A stretch of DNA of 64,000 bases from Ardenticatenaceae bacterium (GTDB taxonomy: Bacteria > Chloroflexota > Anaerolineae > Promineifilales > Promineifilaceae): the NCBI GenBank assembly GCA_011525915.1, contig WYBM01000056.1, positions 24,193 through 88,192 on the forward strand, read 5' to 3'. Both the position numbers and the translations under genes were made by a program. The notes below the pieces were generated by a model, which did not search any database, was not told the origin of the DNA, and was given only the letters and a program-made list of their open reading frames with translations. Below, piece after piece: positions 43,075 through 51,621 of the stretch. Each line of letters starts with the position of its first letter. Positions within the stretch are counted from its first letter, which is position 1.

Positions 43075-44391
43075 ATGCCTTACCAAGGCCAAAAATCCCA
43101 CGAATTTTTTGAACGCGCCAAGGCGGTTATTCCCTATGGCGTCAATTCCAACTTCCGCTACCATGATGATTACAATACACCCGTGGTAGCAGACGCCCAA
43201 GACCAATATGTGTTTGACTTTGATGGCCGTAAATACATCGATTACCGTCTGGGCTTTGGGCCAATTATTCTGGGCCATACTGACCCCTTCGTCAACGGCC
43301 GTGTGAAATCGGCTATTGATCATGGCATCAGCTTTGCCGCTACCCAAGAGTATGAAGTTAAAGTAGCCGAGCGCATCATCCAGATGTGCCCCGGTGTGGA
43401 GATGGTACGCCTCACCAACACCGGCTCCGAGTGTACCATGCACGCCCTGCGCCTGGCGCGTGGTTACACCGGGCGTGACCTGGTGGTGAAGTTTGAAGGT
43501 TCCTACCACGGCGCTCATGACTATACGCTGTGGTCCACGGCCGGCGGCAACCCGGAAAAGGTGGGCTCCCGCCAGCGGCCCACCGCTTATAAAATGAGTT
43601 GGGGCATTCCCGAAGTCATGCGTGATCTCATTCAAGTGCTGCCCTTTAATGACGTAGAAATCCTGGGCGACTTCCTGCAAGAAAAGGGGGAGCAGGTAGC
43701 AGCCATTATTGTGGAGCCCATTCTAGGAAATGGCAACGGCATCATGCCCCGCCCCGGCTTTCTTGAATTTATGCGCCAGCAGTGTGATCATTATGGCATC
43801 GTCCTTATTTTTGACGAGGTTAAAACCGGTTTCCGCATCGCCGCCGGCGGCGCCCGCGAGCTGTTCGGCGTCATGCCCGATATTTCCACGTATGCCAAGG
43901 CGCTGGGCAACGGCTACCCCATTGCCGCTATCGGCGGTACAAGGGAAATTATGATGAATATCGGCCCTGGCAAAGTGTTCCAGGGAGGCACCTACACCGG
44001 CAATGTGGTGTCTACCGCTGCAGCCGATGCCGTGTTAGAATTTATGCAAACGGGGCAGGTCTTTCCGCAGATTGAAAAGGTAGGCAGCATGATCATGGCT
44101 GGCTTGCATGAAATCTGTACCCGCTATGGTGTGCCCCATGTGATCAACGGCGTCCCCGCCATGTTTGGCATTTCTTTTATGGTGGATGAGCCCATGTATG
44201 AATGGCGCGACCTGCACAAGGCAGACTGGGACTTCTACGAAACGATAGCCCGCTATATGATTGAACACGGCGTCATGCCTGAAGCCGATGGCCTGGAACC
44301 TTACTTCCTCTGCTCTGACCACACAGAAGAGAACGTGGCCACCACATTGCAAGTGTTTGAAGATGGGCTGAAACACGCTCTGGGCAAATAA
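43075..44391 (+). CDS. class III (GSA aminomutase-like) PLP aminotransferase
   Basis: 438 residues. The PLP Lys is in TYAKALGNGYPIAAIGG; the cofactor Asp is in LIFDEVKTGFR; TNTGSECTMHALRLARGYTGR and FEGSYHGAHD are typical of the glutamate-1-semialdehyde aminomutase branch. It need not be HemL: members of this branch also transaminate amines and beta-amino acids, and the polyamine transporter, Lrp regulator and amine oxidoreductase beside it point to amine catabolism. GGAGAG precedes the ATG; the longer open frame from 42919 is not used. Confidence 0.88.
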   Translation: MPYQGQKSHEFFERAKAVIPYGVNSNFRYHDDYNTPVVADAQDQYVFDFDGRKYIDYRLGFGPIILGHTDPFVNGRVKSAIDHGISFAATQEYEVKVAERIIQMCPGVEMVRLTNTGSECTMHALRLARGYTGRDLVVKFEGSYHGAHDYTLWSTAGGNPEKVGSRQRPTAYKMSWGIPEVMRDLIQVLPFNDVEILGDFLQEKGEQVAAIIVEPILGNGNGIMPRPGFLEFMRQQCDHYGIVLIFDEVKTGFRIAAGGARELFGVMPDISTYAKALGNGYPIAAIGGTREIMMNIGPGKVFQGGTYTGNVVSTAAADAVLEFMQTGQVFPQIEKVGSMIMAGLHEICTRYGVPHVINGVPAMFGISFMVDEPMYEWRDLHKADWDFYETIARYMIEHGVMPEADGLEPYFLCSDHTEENVATTLQVFEDGLKHALGK

Positions 44392-44393
44392 CA

Positions 44394-44434
44394 AGAGGCA
44401 GGTAACAGGCACTATTTGCTTGTTACCTGCTTCT
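44394..44434 (+). terminator. hairpin between aminotransferase and oxidoreductase genes
   Basis: GCAGGTAACA (44398-44407) pairs with TGTTACCTGC (44421-44430), followed by TTCTAACAATCTTTT. It could be a terminator or a processing site between two co-directional genes. Confidence 0.55.
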
Positions 44435-44443
44435 AACAATCTT

Positions 44444-45715
44444 TTGAAAACCATCCCTTTTTGGACAGATCACTTTCCCCGCCCGGCTGACCTGCCCATA
44501 GCCACGGCCGTGCCCGAAACCGCAGACGTGGCCGTCATCGGCAGCGGTTATACCGGGTTGAATGCAGCCCGGGTGCTGGCTCAGGCGGGGGCCACCGTGG
44601 CCGTGCTGGAACGGCACACCATTGGCTGGGGGGCCAGCACACGCAACGGTGGCATGGCCACGCCAGGCATCAAACGGCCGTTGCGCCAAATCTTCCAGAC
44701 CTACGGTCGTGACTACGCCCACAAATTCTGGCAGGCTTCCCTGGATGCTATTGACCTCATTGACCAGATTGTGCATGAAGAAAACATTGCCTGTGACTGG
44801 CAGCGGCGTGGCCATATTGCTCTGGCATACAAGGCCAGCCACTTCATCTCCCAGCAGCAAAGCCATCAATGGCTCAAAGAGGAATTCGGCCACGAAACCA
44901 CCCTGGTGGCCCCCGGTGACCTACATACGGAAATTGGTTCAGACGTTTACTTCGGCGGCCTGGCAGACGCTTACAGCGGCGGCCTGCAACCGGCCAGGTA
45001 CCTCTTTGGTCTGGCGCGGGCGGCGGCCCGCTATGGCGTTCACCTTTGCGAGGGGGCTGGCGTACAGCGCATCGAGCAGCTGCCGACGCGCTTCCTGGTC
45101 CACACCAGCGCGGGCAGCGTGAATGCCAAAGACGTTCTGGTGGCTACGAACGGCTACACTGACCGGTTGGTACCTTCCCTCAAACCAAAAATTTTCCCCG
45201 TGGGCAGCTATATTATTGTCACCGCGCCGCTGCCCCCTGACCAGCAAAAGATGTTAAGCCCCAAGGGGCGTATGTTTTACACCACCCAGAACTTTCTGAA
45301 CTATTTTCGGCTGACGCCAGACGGCCGTATGCTGTGGGGCGGCCGTAACAACCTCAGTACAAACCTGGATTTGCACACCAGCGCCACACGGCTGCGCGCC
45401 GGCATGGTGCGTGCCTTCCCGGAACTGGCCGCTGTGCCCCTCAGCCATACCTGGACGGGCCAGTTGGGCCTTACCTTTGACCTGATGCCCCACATAGGCC
45501 GGGCCCATGGCCTGCATTACGCCTTTGGCTATGGCGGGCACGGCCTCTCTATTGCCACGTATGTGGGTGCAGAGGTAGGTAAGTTACTGGCGGGGCACAT
45601 CAGCAGCAGCCCCTTTCTGGAAATACCGGAAGACGTGCGTTTCTTTTACCGCAACCGCCCCTGGTTCCTCCCCTTTGCCGCCCACTACTATCGCTTTAAA
45701 GATTGGGTGTCATAA
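44444..45715 (+). CDS. FAD-dependent amine oxidoreductase (DAO/PuuB-like)
   Basis: About 423 residues. The FAD motif is VAVIGSGYTGLNAARVLAQAGATVAVLE, followed by GWGASTRNGGMATPG, and the C-terminal FAD contact is FGYGGHGLSIATYVGAEVGKLLAG. The pattern fits the gamma-glutamylputrescine oxidase/glycine oxidase group. With a polyamine importer and an aminotransferase alongside, a role in amine breakdown is inferred. No ATG lies before the FAD motif; a TTG at 44444 just after the hairpin is the best start, with another TTG at 44420 possible. Confidence 0.82.
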   Translation: MKTIPFWTDHFPRPADLPIATAVPETADVAVIGSGYTGLNAARVLAQAGATVAVLERHTIGWGASTRNGGMATPGIKRPLRQIFQTYGRDYAHKFWQASLDAIDLIDQIVHEENIACDWQRRGHIALAYKASHFISQQQSHQWLKEEFGHETTLVAPGDLHTEIGSDVYFGGLADAYSGGLQPARYLFGLARAAARYGVHLCEGAGVQRIEQLPTRFLVHTSAGSVNAKDVLVATNGYTDRLVPSLKPKIFPVGSYIIVTAPLPPDQQKMLSPKGRMFYTTQNFLNYFRLTPDGRMLWGGRNNLSTNLDLHTSATRLRAGMVRAFPELAAVPLSHTWTGQLGLTFDLMPHIGRAHGLHYAFGYGGHGLSIATYVGAEVGKLLAGHISSSPFLEIPEDVRFFYRNRPWFLPFAAHYYRFKDWVS

Positions 45716-45800
45716 TCACGTCCTCTAGCATAGAGGGTGACGGCCGTACCGTTTATAGGTTATGATAAGGTAAACCCTTAGTGTTTTGGGAGGTGACAAC

Positions 45801-45896
45801 ATGTCCCAATTTTTCCTTGACTTTGCCGAACGGCTAACCATCCTACATACAGGCCACGTTCAGCTAATGCGCCAGTTGTGGGCACAGCAAGCCTGA
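45801..45896 (+). CDS. small protein of 31 residues
   Basis: ATG to TGA with a strong ribosome site (GGGAGGTGACAAC). The product starts MSQFFLDFAERLTILHTGHV and could form an amphipathic helix. No family is recognised. It lies 43 bases upstream of the anion permease and may be a leader peptide for it; a 20-base palindrome follows its stop. The ribosome site is the main support. Confidence 0.45.
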   Translation: MSQFFLDFAERLTILHTGHVQLMRQLWAQQA

Positions 45897-45902
45897 TCTT
45901 GC

Positions 45903-45922
45903 TGCCAGACGGCCGTCTGGCA
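45903..45922. repeat. 20-bp perfect palindrome centred on ACGGCCGT
   Basis: TGCCAGACGGCCGTCTGGCA between the small gene and the permease start. It could be an operator, a hairpin that affects permease translation, or an extended copy of the iterated octamer. Confidence 0.7.
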
Positions 45923-45939
45923 AAACGTTTAATGCATTT

Positions 45940-48315
45940 ATGATGACTCTGGAAATAGCCCTGACATTGCTGGTTTTGTTACTGGCCATTGTACTGTTTG
46001 TAACGGAGCGCATACGGGCTGACCTGGTAGCGTTGTTGGTGATGGCCGCCCTGGCCATCGCCGGCCTGGTAACCCCCGCCGAAGCGCTGTCTGGCTTTAG
46101 CAGCCCGGCCGTAGCCACTGTCTGGGCCGTTTTTATCATCAGCGGCGGCCTGGCCCGCACCGGCGTAGCTAATACCGTAGGCTTGCAGGTATTTCGCCTC
46201 TCTGGCCATAGTGAAGTGCGGCTGCTGGTGGTCATCATGCTGACGGCCGGTGTGTTATCTGCGGTTATGAACAACGTGGGGGTGGCTGCCCTGATGCTGC
46301 CGGTTGTCCTCTCCCTGGCCCGGCAAACACGCCTGCCCCCCTCTAAACTGCTGATGCCGCTGGCCATTGGCTGCCTGTTGGGCGGCATGACCACGCTCAT
46401 CGGGACCCCGCCGAACATCCTGGCCAGCGACGCACTGCGTGATTTTGGGCAGCAGCCCTTTCGCTTTTTTGACTTTACCCCCATTGGCGGCGCTATTTTG
46501 CTGGCCGGGACACTGTTTATGGTATTCATTGGCCGCCATTTATTGCCCACCCGCCATCCCTTACAGACACTTTCCAGCCAGGGCCACGAAGAGGCAGACG
46601 CCAGGGAATTTTATGGGTTGGAAGATCGGTTAGCGCTGGTGACCCTGCCGACCGGCAGTGCATTGGCCGGGCGCACCCTGGCAGAAACTCGCCTGGGCCG
46701 GGCTTTGGGGGTGACCATTTTAGGGCTGCAGCGCCACGGCCGTAAGCAGATGACTATCTGGCCAGATACTATCTTACAAGAGAATGATAATCTGTTGGCC
46801 CTGGGGCGGCTGGACCGGCTGGCCGAATTAAACCAGCAGCCGTATCTGGAATTTGAAGACACCGGTGGGCAGGCCGCCCAACTGTTTTCGCGGGAACTGG
46901 GCCTGGCCGAGTTGGAAATCACGGTTGATTCTCCCTTTATCGGCCAGACCATTACACAAATAGGGATGCGCCGCCAATACAGGGTTAATGTCCTGGCCAT
47001 CCGCCGTCAGGGACAGACCCTATACGATGAACTGCCAGAGCTGCCCTTGGTGGTGGGTGACGTGCTGCTGCTGCATGGCGACCGGGCCAGCCTGACAGCG
47101 GCGCGGCTGGTACCGGCTTTTGGCGGCGGGTTAGATGTGTTTGTGCCAGAAGAGGCAACGGCCGTAACCTATGGCCTGCCGGCGCGGCTGCTGCTGGCGC
47201 GTGTGCCACCTGCGTCTCCATTGGTAGGCAGGTCACTCGCAGACAGCCATCTGGGGAATTTGTTTGGCCTGGTGGCCCTGGTCATTACTCGTAACGGCCA
47301 CGCTTTACCAGCGCCAACGCCTGACGCCCCTCTGCAAGCGCATGACGTGCTGCTGGTGGCCGGTGACCCCGATGATCTGGACATTGTGCGCGGACTGCAA
47401 GGGCTGACGATCAAGCGCCACCTGCACATGGATCAGATAGAACTGGAAACCGCGTCGGTCGGGTTGGTAGAAGCGGTGTTATCCCCTCATACTACCCTGG
47501 CGAACAAAACATTGCGCGACCTTCATTTTCGTGAAAAGTACGGTCTTAGCGTGTTGGCCATCTGGCGTAACGGCCGTGCCTACCGCACTGACCTGGGCCA
47601 GATGCCCCTGCAGTTTGGCGACGCCTTTTTGCTCTATGGCCCACATGAAAAGTTGAGCCTGCTGGCGCAGGAGCCAGATTTTCTGGTGCTGACCGAAGAC
47701 GCAGCCGAAACGCCGCGGCATCACAAAGCCTTGCCGGCGACCCTGATCCTGACGGGTGTGGTGCTTGCAGCACTCACCGGTTGGCTGCCGCTCTCTATTG
47801 CCGCGGTGATGGGCGCAGCCCTCATGGTGCTGACGGGTTGTTTGCACATGGACGAGGCGTACCGGGTCATCGAGTGGCGGGCGGTTTTCCTGATTGCCGG
47901 GATGCTGCCGCTGGGCATCGCCCTGGAAAAAAGCGGCGCAGCCAGCTTGCTGGCGGGTGAGATGGTGGGTGTGTTGGGGAACCTGGGGGCAGTGGCTTTA
48001 TTGGCCAGTGTGTTTATTCTAACCAGCGCCGCCTCGCAATTTATGCCCAATGCTGTGGTGACTGTGCTGTTGGCGCCCATTGCCCTGAACACGGCCGTGG
48101 ACCTGAACCTGTCTCCGCACGCTATCATGATGGTGGTGGCGATTGCTGCCTCGGCCAGCTTTATGAGCCCGGTTGGCCATCCGGCAAACGTGTTGATTAT
48201 GGGGCCTGGGGGGTACCGCTTTTCCGATTATGTAAAGCTTGGCATCCCGTTGATCCTACTGATACTGGTGGTAACCTTGCTGACCGTGCCTCTATTGTGG
48301 CCGTTACGGCCGTGA
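45940..48315 (+). CDS. SLC13/DASS-type anion permease with four RCK_C-like domains
   Basis: 791 residues. Membrane halves at about 1-210 and 590-791 have the divalent-anion symporter pattern: NNVGVAALMLPVVLSLAR, GGMTTLIGTPPNILASD and, near the end, SQFMPNAVVTVLLAPIALN with SPVGHPANVLIMGPGGYR. The large cytoplasmic middle contains four TrkA C-terminal (RCK_C) units, each opening like PTGSALAGRTLAETRLG and ending in a GD or ND turn (about 225-295, 305-385, 400-480, 495-575). Two such units are usual. The substrate (sulfate, dicarboxylate or other) cannot be told. The stop overlaps the convergent glycosyltransferase by 12 bases. Confidence 0.88.
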   Translation: MMTLEIALTLLVLLLAIVLFVTERIRADLVALLVMAALAIAGLVTPAEALSGFSSPAVATVWAVFIISGGLARTGVANTVGLQVFRLSGHSEVRLLVVIMLTAGVLSAVMNNVGVAALMLPVVLSLARQTRLPPSKLLMPLAIGCLLGGMTTLIGTPPNILASDALRDFGQQPFRFFDFTPIGGAILLAGTLFMVFIGRHLLPTRHPLQTLSSQGHEEADAREFYGLEDRLALVTLPTGSALAGRTLAETRLGRALGVTILGLQRHGRKQMTIWPDTILQENDNLLALGRLDRLAELNQQPYLEFEDTGGQAAQLFSRELGLAELEITVDSPFIGQTITQIGMRRQYRVNVLAIRRQGQTLYDELPELPLVVGDVLLLHGDRASLTAARLVPAFGGGLDVFVPEEATAVTYGLPARLLLARVPPASPLVGRSLADSHLGNLFGLVALVITRNGHALPAPTPDAPLQAHDVLLVAGDPDDLDIVRGLQGLTIKRHLHMDQIELETASVGLVEAVLSPHTTLANKTLRDLHFREKYGLSVLAIWRNGRAYRTDLGQMPLQFGDAFLLYGPHEKLSLLAQEPDFLVLTEDAAETPRHHKALPATLILTGVVLAALTGWLPLSIAAVMGAALMVLTGCLHMDEAYRVIEWRAVFLIAGMLPLGIALEKSGAASLLAGEMVGVLGNLGAVALLASVFILTSAASQFMPNAVVTVLLAPIALNTAVDLNLSPHAIMMVVAIAASASFMSPVGHPANVLIMGPGGYRFSDYVKLGIPLILLILVVTLLTVPLLWPLRP

Positions 48316-49302
48316 CTCTGGCTGCCCTTCACGGCCGAGCACCTCACGTATATGGTAGACGGGTTTGTTCTGGGTTTCGTAATAGGTGCGGACCATCAAT
48401 TCCGCAATCAGGCCCATCACCAAAAACTGAACGCTGAGAATGACAAGCAAGATGCCCAGCGAGAGCAGCGGCCGTTCCCCAATGGCCATGGCGTGAAAAC
48501 CAGCCCAACCGCCGGTGATACCGGCCCAGACCTTCAGCAAAAAGAGGTACGCCAGAAATAAACCGCCCAGCCCGCCACAGGCCAACCCCAAATAGCCAAA
48601 CAGGTGCATTGGGCGATCACTGTACTTGCGTAAAAAGACAATGGTGATGAGATCCACCAGCACGCGAAAGGTGCGGCCGATGCCATACTTAGAAGCGCCG
48701 GCCACACGGGGGCGATGGTTCACCGGCACTTCGGCCATCGAATACCCGGCAAAACTAACCATCTCTGGGATAAAGCGGTGCATTTCACCATATAGATGCA
48801 AATCCTGCACCACTTCGGCGCGGAAAAGGCGCAGTGAGCAGCCCCGGTCATGCAGCCGCACGTTAGAGGCACGGGCAATCAAACGGTTGGCAATGGTCGA
48901 AGGCAGCTTACGCATGAGGAAGGCATCTTGCCGATCTTGCCGCCAGCCATTGACCACATCATAACCCTCATGGAGTTTGGCCATCAGCCGGGGGATGTCG
49001 GCGGGGTCATTTTGGCGGTCAGCATCAATGGTCAGGATGGTACGGCCGTGGGCATAATCAAAACCGGCGGCAAAGGCGGCCGTCTGCCCATGATTGCGCC
49101 GAAACTGAATGGCCACCACACGGGGAGTTTCCGCTGCTAGTTGACATAACAGTTCTGTGCTGCCATCATGGCTGCCATCATTGACAAAAATAACTTCATA
49201 ATCCAACTTTTCCGGAGCCAGCGCGGTGGAAATTTCAGCCAGTAACGGCCGTAAGTTTTCCACCTCGTTATAAACCGGCACGACAATTGAGAGGTCTTTC
49301 AT
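48304..49302 (-). CDS. GT2 glycosyltransferase (DPM1/GtrB-like) with two C-terminal helices
   Basis: 332 residues. The catalytic domain starts SIVVPVYNEVENLRPLL and has VNDGSHDGS and the IDADRQNDP Asp triad, typical of enzymes that load a sugar on polyprenyl phosphate. EVPVNHRPRVAGASKYG is the conserved acceptor region. Two membrane helices (about 235-260 and 275-305) anchor it. The product, a polyprenyl-linked sugar, would feed envelope glycosylation. The flippase-like gene lies upstream on the same strand, about 60 bases away. Confidence 0.9.
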   Translation of the reverse strand: MKDLSIVVPVYNEVENLRPLLAEISTALAPEKLDYEVIFVNDGSHDGSTELLCQLAAETPRVVAIQFRRNHGQTAAFAAGFDYAHGRTILTIDADRQNDPADIPRLMAKLHEGYDVVNGWRQDRQDAFLMRKLPSTIANRLIARASNVRLHDRGCSLRLFRAEVVQDLHLYGEMHRFIPEMVSFAGYSMAEVPVNHRPRVAGASKYGIGRTFRVLVDLITIVFLRKYSDRPMHLFGYLGLACGGLGGLFLAYLFLLKVWAGITGGWAGFHAMAIGERPLLSLGILLVILSVQFLVMGLIAELMVRTYYETQNKPVYHIREVLGREGQPESRP

Positions 49303-49361
49303 GATGATCAGGTGTAACCCGGCTCTCCCGGTGGGGTTAAACAGGGTGATTGGTCGTTACA

Positions 49362-50396
49362 TTACAATTTTTCGGCTCGGGGCACCTGCGCCAGCTGCTG
49401 TACACTGCGCACGGCATAAAGCAGGCCACCCATTAAGCCGGTGGTGAAACGTAAGAAATAAAACGCCAATGACATGGCAAAGGCCAGCGATGGTGTAACA
49501 CCAACGGGAACAAAAAGTAACCTGTACACGCCATCACGTGTGCCCAGGCCATTAAAAGCAATCGGCAGCAGATTCACAAGCGCCATCATAGGCACAAACA
49601 GGAAAAAGACGCTAATGGGCAAATCTACGCCCAGGCCCACCGCAATGCTATACTGAATAAATACCAGGCTGATGGTGAAAGGCAGGCTGATGAACAGCGA
49701 ATAGGTTAGCACCGACCATGAATAACGATGGACGGTATTCACCAGATTTTCAAAGGAGTCATAACGGGGCAGTCGCTGAACCGAGGGCGCAGTACGCGCC
49801 AATACAGCCAGGATGTCTACCCCGCGTAAGATCACAAAGCTCAAAGGGATACCCATGCTGGTAAAGACGATAATAACCCACATATACATTGGCAGGCTAA
49901 TGGAGGCTGTATGACCAAGGGCATTTAAGGCCAGGGCCGCCAGAGCGACAATGGAGGATCCCATTAACCCCGTTAACCGCTCCATAATGACCGAACTCAG
50001 TGCTTCTGCACCTCGGCCATAGTGCTGGCGCAAGTTGGCTATTTTCACCACGTCACCACCAAACCCACTGGGGATAAAGTTATTGGCAAAAAAACCAAGA
50101 TAGTAAAGGTAAAGCAAATGAGCAAAAGAGGCCCCATCATTAAGAGAATGCAGTAAGATATACCAGCGGTAAGCCCGAATGATAATATTAACCTGGAATA
50201 ACACAAATGCGGCCAGATACCATCGTTTATCAATCGCTGCCAGATCAGCCACAAGGGTATTCAGGCCCACGTCATAAACAAAGTAGGTCAGCAGGCTAAG
50301 ACTGACCAAAACTTGCAAAATGCCGCGAACTTTTTTATTTTTTAGCCCGGTACGAATAATTTGCACCAGCCTGTGGAAAGGGCGTTTTTGTGACAT
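49362..50396 (-). CDS. lysylphosphatidylglycerol synthase TM-domain/flippase-like membrane protein
   Basis: 344 residues with about eight helices. The family marks are YYLGFFANNFIPSGFGGDVVKIANLRQ and SVIMERLTGLMGSSIVALAAL, found in the UPF0104/AglD-like group. These proteins are the membrane part of MprF-type synthases and also occur alone beside glycosyltransferases, where a lipid-handling role is suspected. No synthase domain is present. The start was set at the internal ATG (MSQKRPFHRL); the longer frame would overlap the divergent gene. Confidence 0.85.
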   Translation of the reverse strand: MSQKRPFHRLVQIIRTGLKNKKVRGILQVLVSLSLLTYFVYDVGLNTLVADLAAIDKRWYLAAFVLFQVNIIIRAYRWYILLHSLNDGASFAHLLYLYYLGFFANNFIPSGFGGDVVKIANLRQHYGRGAEALSSVIMERLTGLMGSSIVALAALALNALGHTASISLPMYMWVIIVFTSMGIPLSFVILRGVDILAVLARTAPSVQRLPRYDSFENLVNTVHRYSWSVLTYSLFISLPFTISLVFIQYSIAVGLGVDLPISVFFLFVPMMALVNLLPIAFNGLGTRDGVYRLLFVPVGVTPSLAFAMSLAFYFLRFTTGLMGGLLYAVRSVQQLAQVPRAEKL

Positions 50397-50440
50397 AAGT
50401 GGGCGATTATAACATAGCCCGGTCATCGGAGAATAGTGCT

Positions 50441-51475
50441 GTGGTGAAGGTAGATAACGATACTCATACAACTGCTATACGATGGGCAGAATCGACACCG
50501 CCTGCAGTCAGGGGTGTTTCGGTGATTGTGACGGTAAAAAATGAGGGGGAAGGAGTACGGCCGTTGTTTGATTCACTCATTCAACAAACCCGCCTGCCAG
50601 ACGAGGTGATCGTATGTGATGGCGGCTCTACGGACAATACGTTAGAAATTTTGGCGGAATACAAACAGTGGCTGCCGCTGCACATTCTAATGGCGCCGGG
50701 GGCCAACATCAGCCAGGGGCGTAACCGGGCCATTACGGCCGCAGCCGGACCCATTATTGCCGCTACAGATGCGGGCGTGGTGCTGTCGCCCACCTGGTTA
50801 GAAGATATTGTGGCCCCCATTGAACAGGGACAGACGGCCGTCACGGCGGGCTGGTTTGAGCCAGACCCTTACACCGACTTTGAGGTGGTAATGGGCGCCA
50901 CTGTCCTGCCGGCCCGCCGCGACGTAAACCCGACCACCTTTTTACCGTCCAGCCGCTCTGTGGCCTTTCTCAAAAGCGCCTGGGCCGCCACGGGAGGCTA
51001 TCCGGAATGGCTGGATTACAGCGAAGACCTGGTGTTTGACTTTGCGCTGCAGCACACAGTAGGTGCTTTTGCTTTTGTAGACACGGCCGTGGCTTACTAC
51101 CGGCCTCGCAGCAGCCTGACCGCTTTCTTTAAGCAATATTACTGTTATAGTCGCGGTGATGGCAAAGCCAACCTCTGGCCGCTGCGTCACCTTATACGTT
51201 ATGCCACTTACCTCGTCGCGCTGCCTTTTGTCTTGCGCCTCATCTGGCGCGAAAAAATCTGGGGGTGGCTGTTGTTGGTCGTCGGAACCCTGCTCTATTG
51301 TCGGCGGCCGGCCGAGCGCCTCTGGCAAAACACGTGGGGGTGGCGGCCACCTTCTCGCGTGCGGGCCTTTGCGCTCATCCCCATCATTCGCCTGGTGGGT
51401 GACATAGCCAAAATGATCGGGTACCCGGTGGGCCTTTGGTGGCGCTGGCAAAACCGCCACCGTATCAGAACATAA
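50441..51475 (+). CDS. GT2 glycosyltransferase with C-terminal membrane helices
   Basis: About 344 residues. VSVIVTVKNEGEGVRPLFDSLIQQTRLPDEVIVCDGGSTDNTLEIL is the GT2 nucleotide-sugar site, with ATDAG as the later Asp motif. The C-terminal part has two hydrophobic stretches (YATYLVALPFVLRLIW, GWLLLVVGTLLYC). The start is uncertain: the GTG used here has GGAG nine bases upstream, while a GTG at 50399 would leave two bases to the divergent gene. It forms an envelope glycan group with the two genes before it. Confidence 0.85.
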   Translation: MVKVDNDTHTTAIRWAESTPPAVRGVSVIVTVKNEGEGVRPLFDSLIQQTRLPDEVIVCDGGSTDNTLEILAEYKQWLPLHILMAPGANISQGRNRAITAAAGPIIAATDAGVVLSPTWLEDIVAPIEQGQTAVTAGWFEPDPYTDFEVVMGATVLPARRDVNPTTFLPSSRSVAFLKSAWAATGGYPEWLDYSEDLVFDFALQHTVGAFAFVDTAVAYYRPRSSLTAFFKQYYCYSRGDGKANLWPLRHLIRYATYLVALPFVLRLIWREKIWGWLLLVVGTLLYCRRPAERLWQNTWGWRPPSRVRAFALIPIIRLVGDIAKMIGYPVGLWWRWQNRHRIRT

Positions 51476-51562
51476 CCGATGCTGGGCCTCTGTGACTATG
51501 AGTAAAACTGTAGCATGCCTTGACCAGCCCTGATCCCTGATGCTACTATTGCTCCGCTTTTG

Positions 51563-51588
51563 AGCCGACGCCAACCGTCGGCTTTTTT
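51563..51588 (+). terminator. rho-independent terminator
   Basis: AGCCGACG (51563-51570) and CGTCGGCT (51576-51583) enclose a five-base loop and run into TTTTT. It ends the glycosyltransferase transcript. Confidence 0.9.
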
Positions 51589-51621
51589 CTAAAATACAAT
51601 GATGGAGCAAAGCATACAAAA

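Noticed and set aside
43075..44391. hemL, glutamate-1-semialdehyde aminomutase for haem synthesis
   Set aside because: The family branch fits, but no haem gene is nearby and the neighbours are amine transport and oxidation genes; left as an unassigned class III enzyme.
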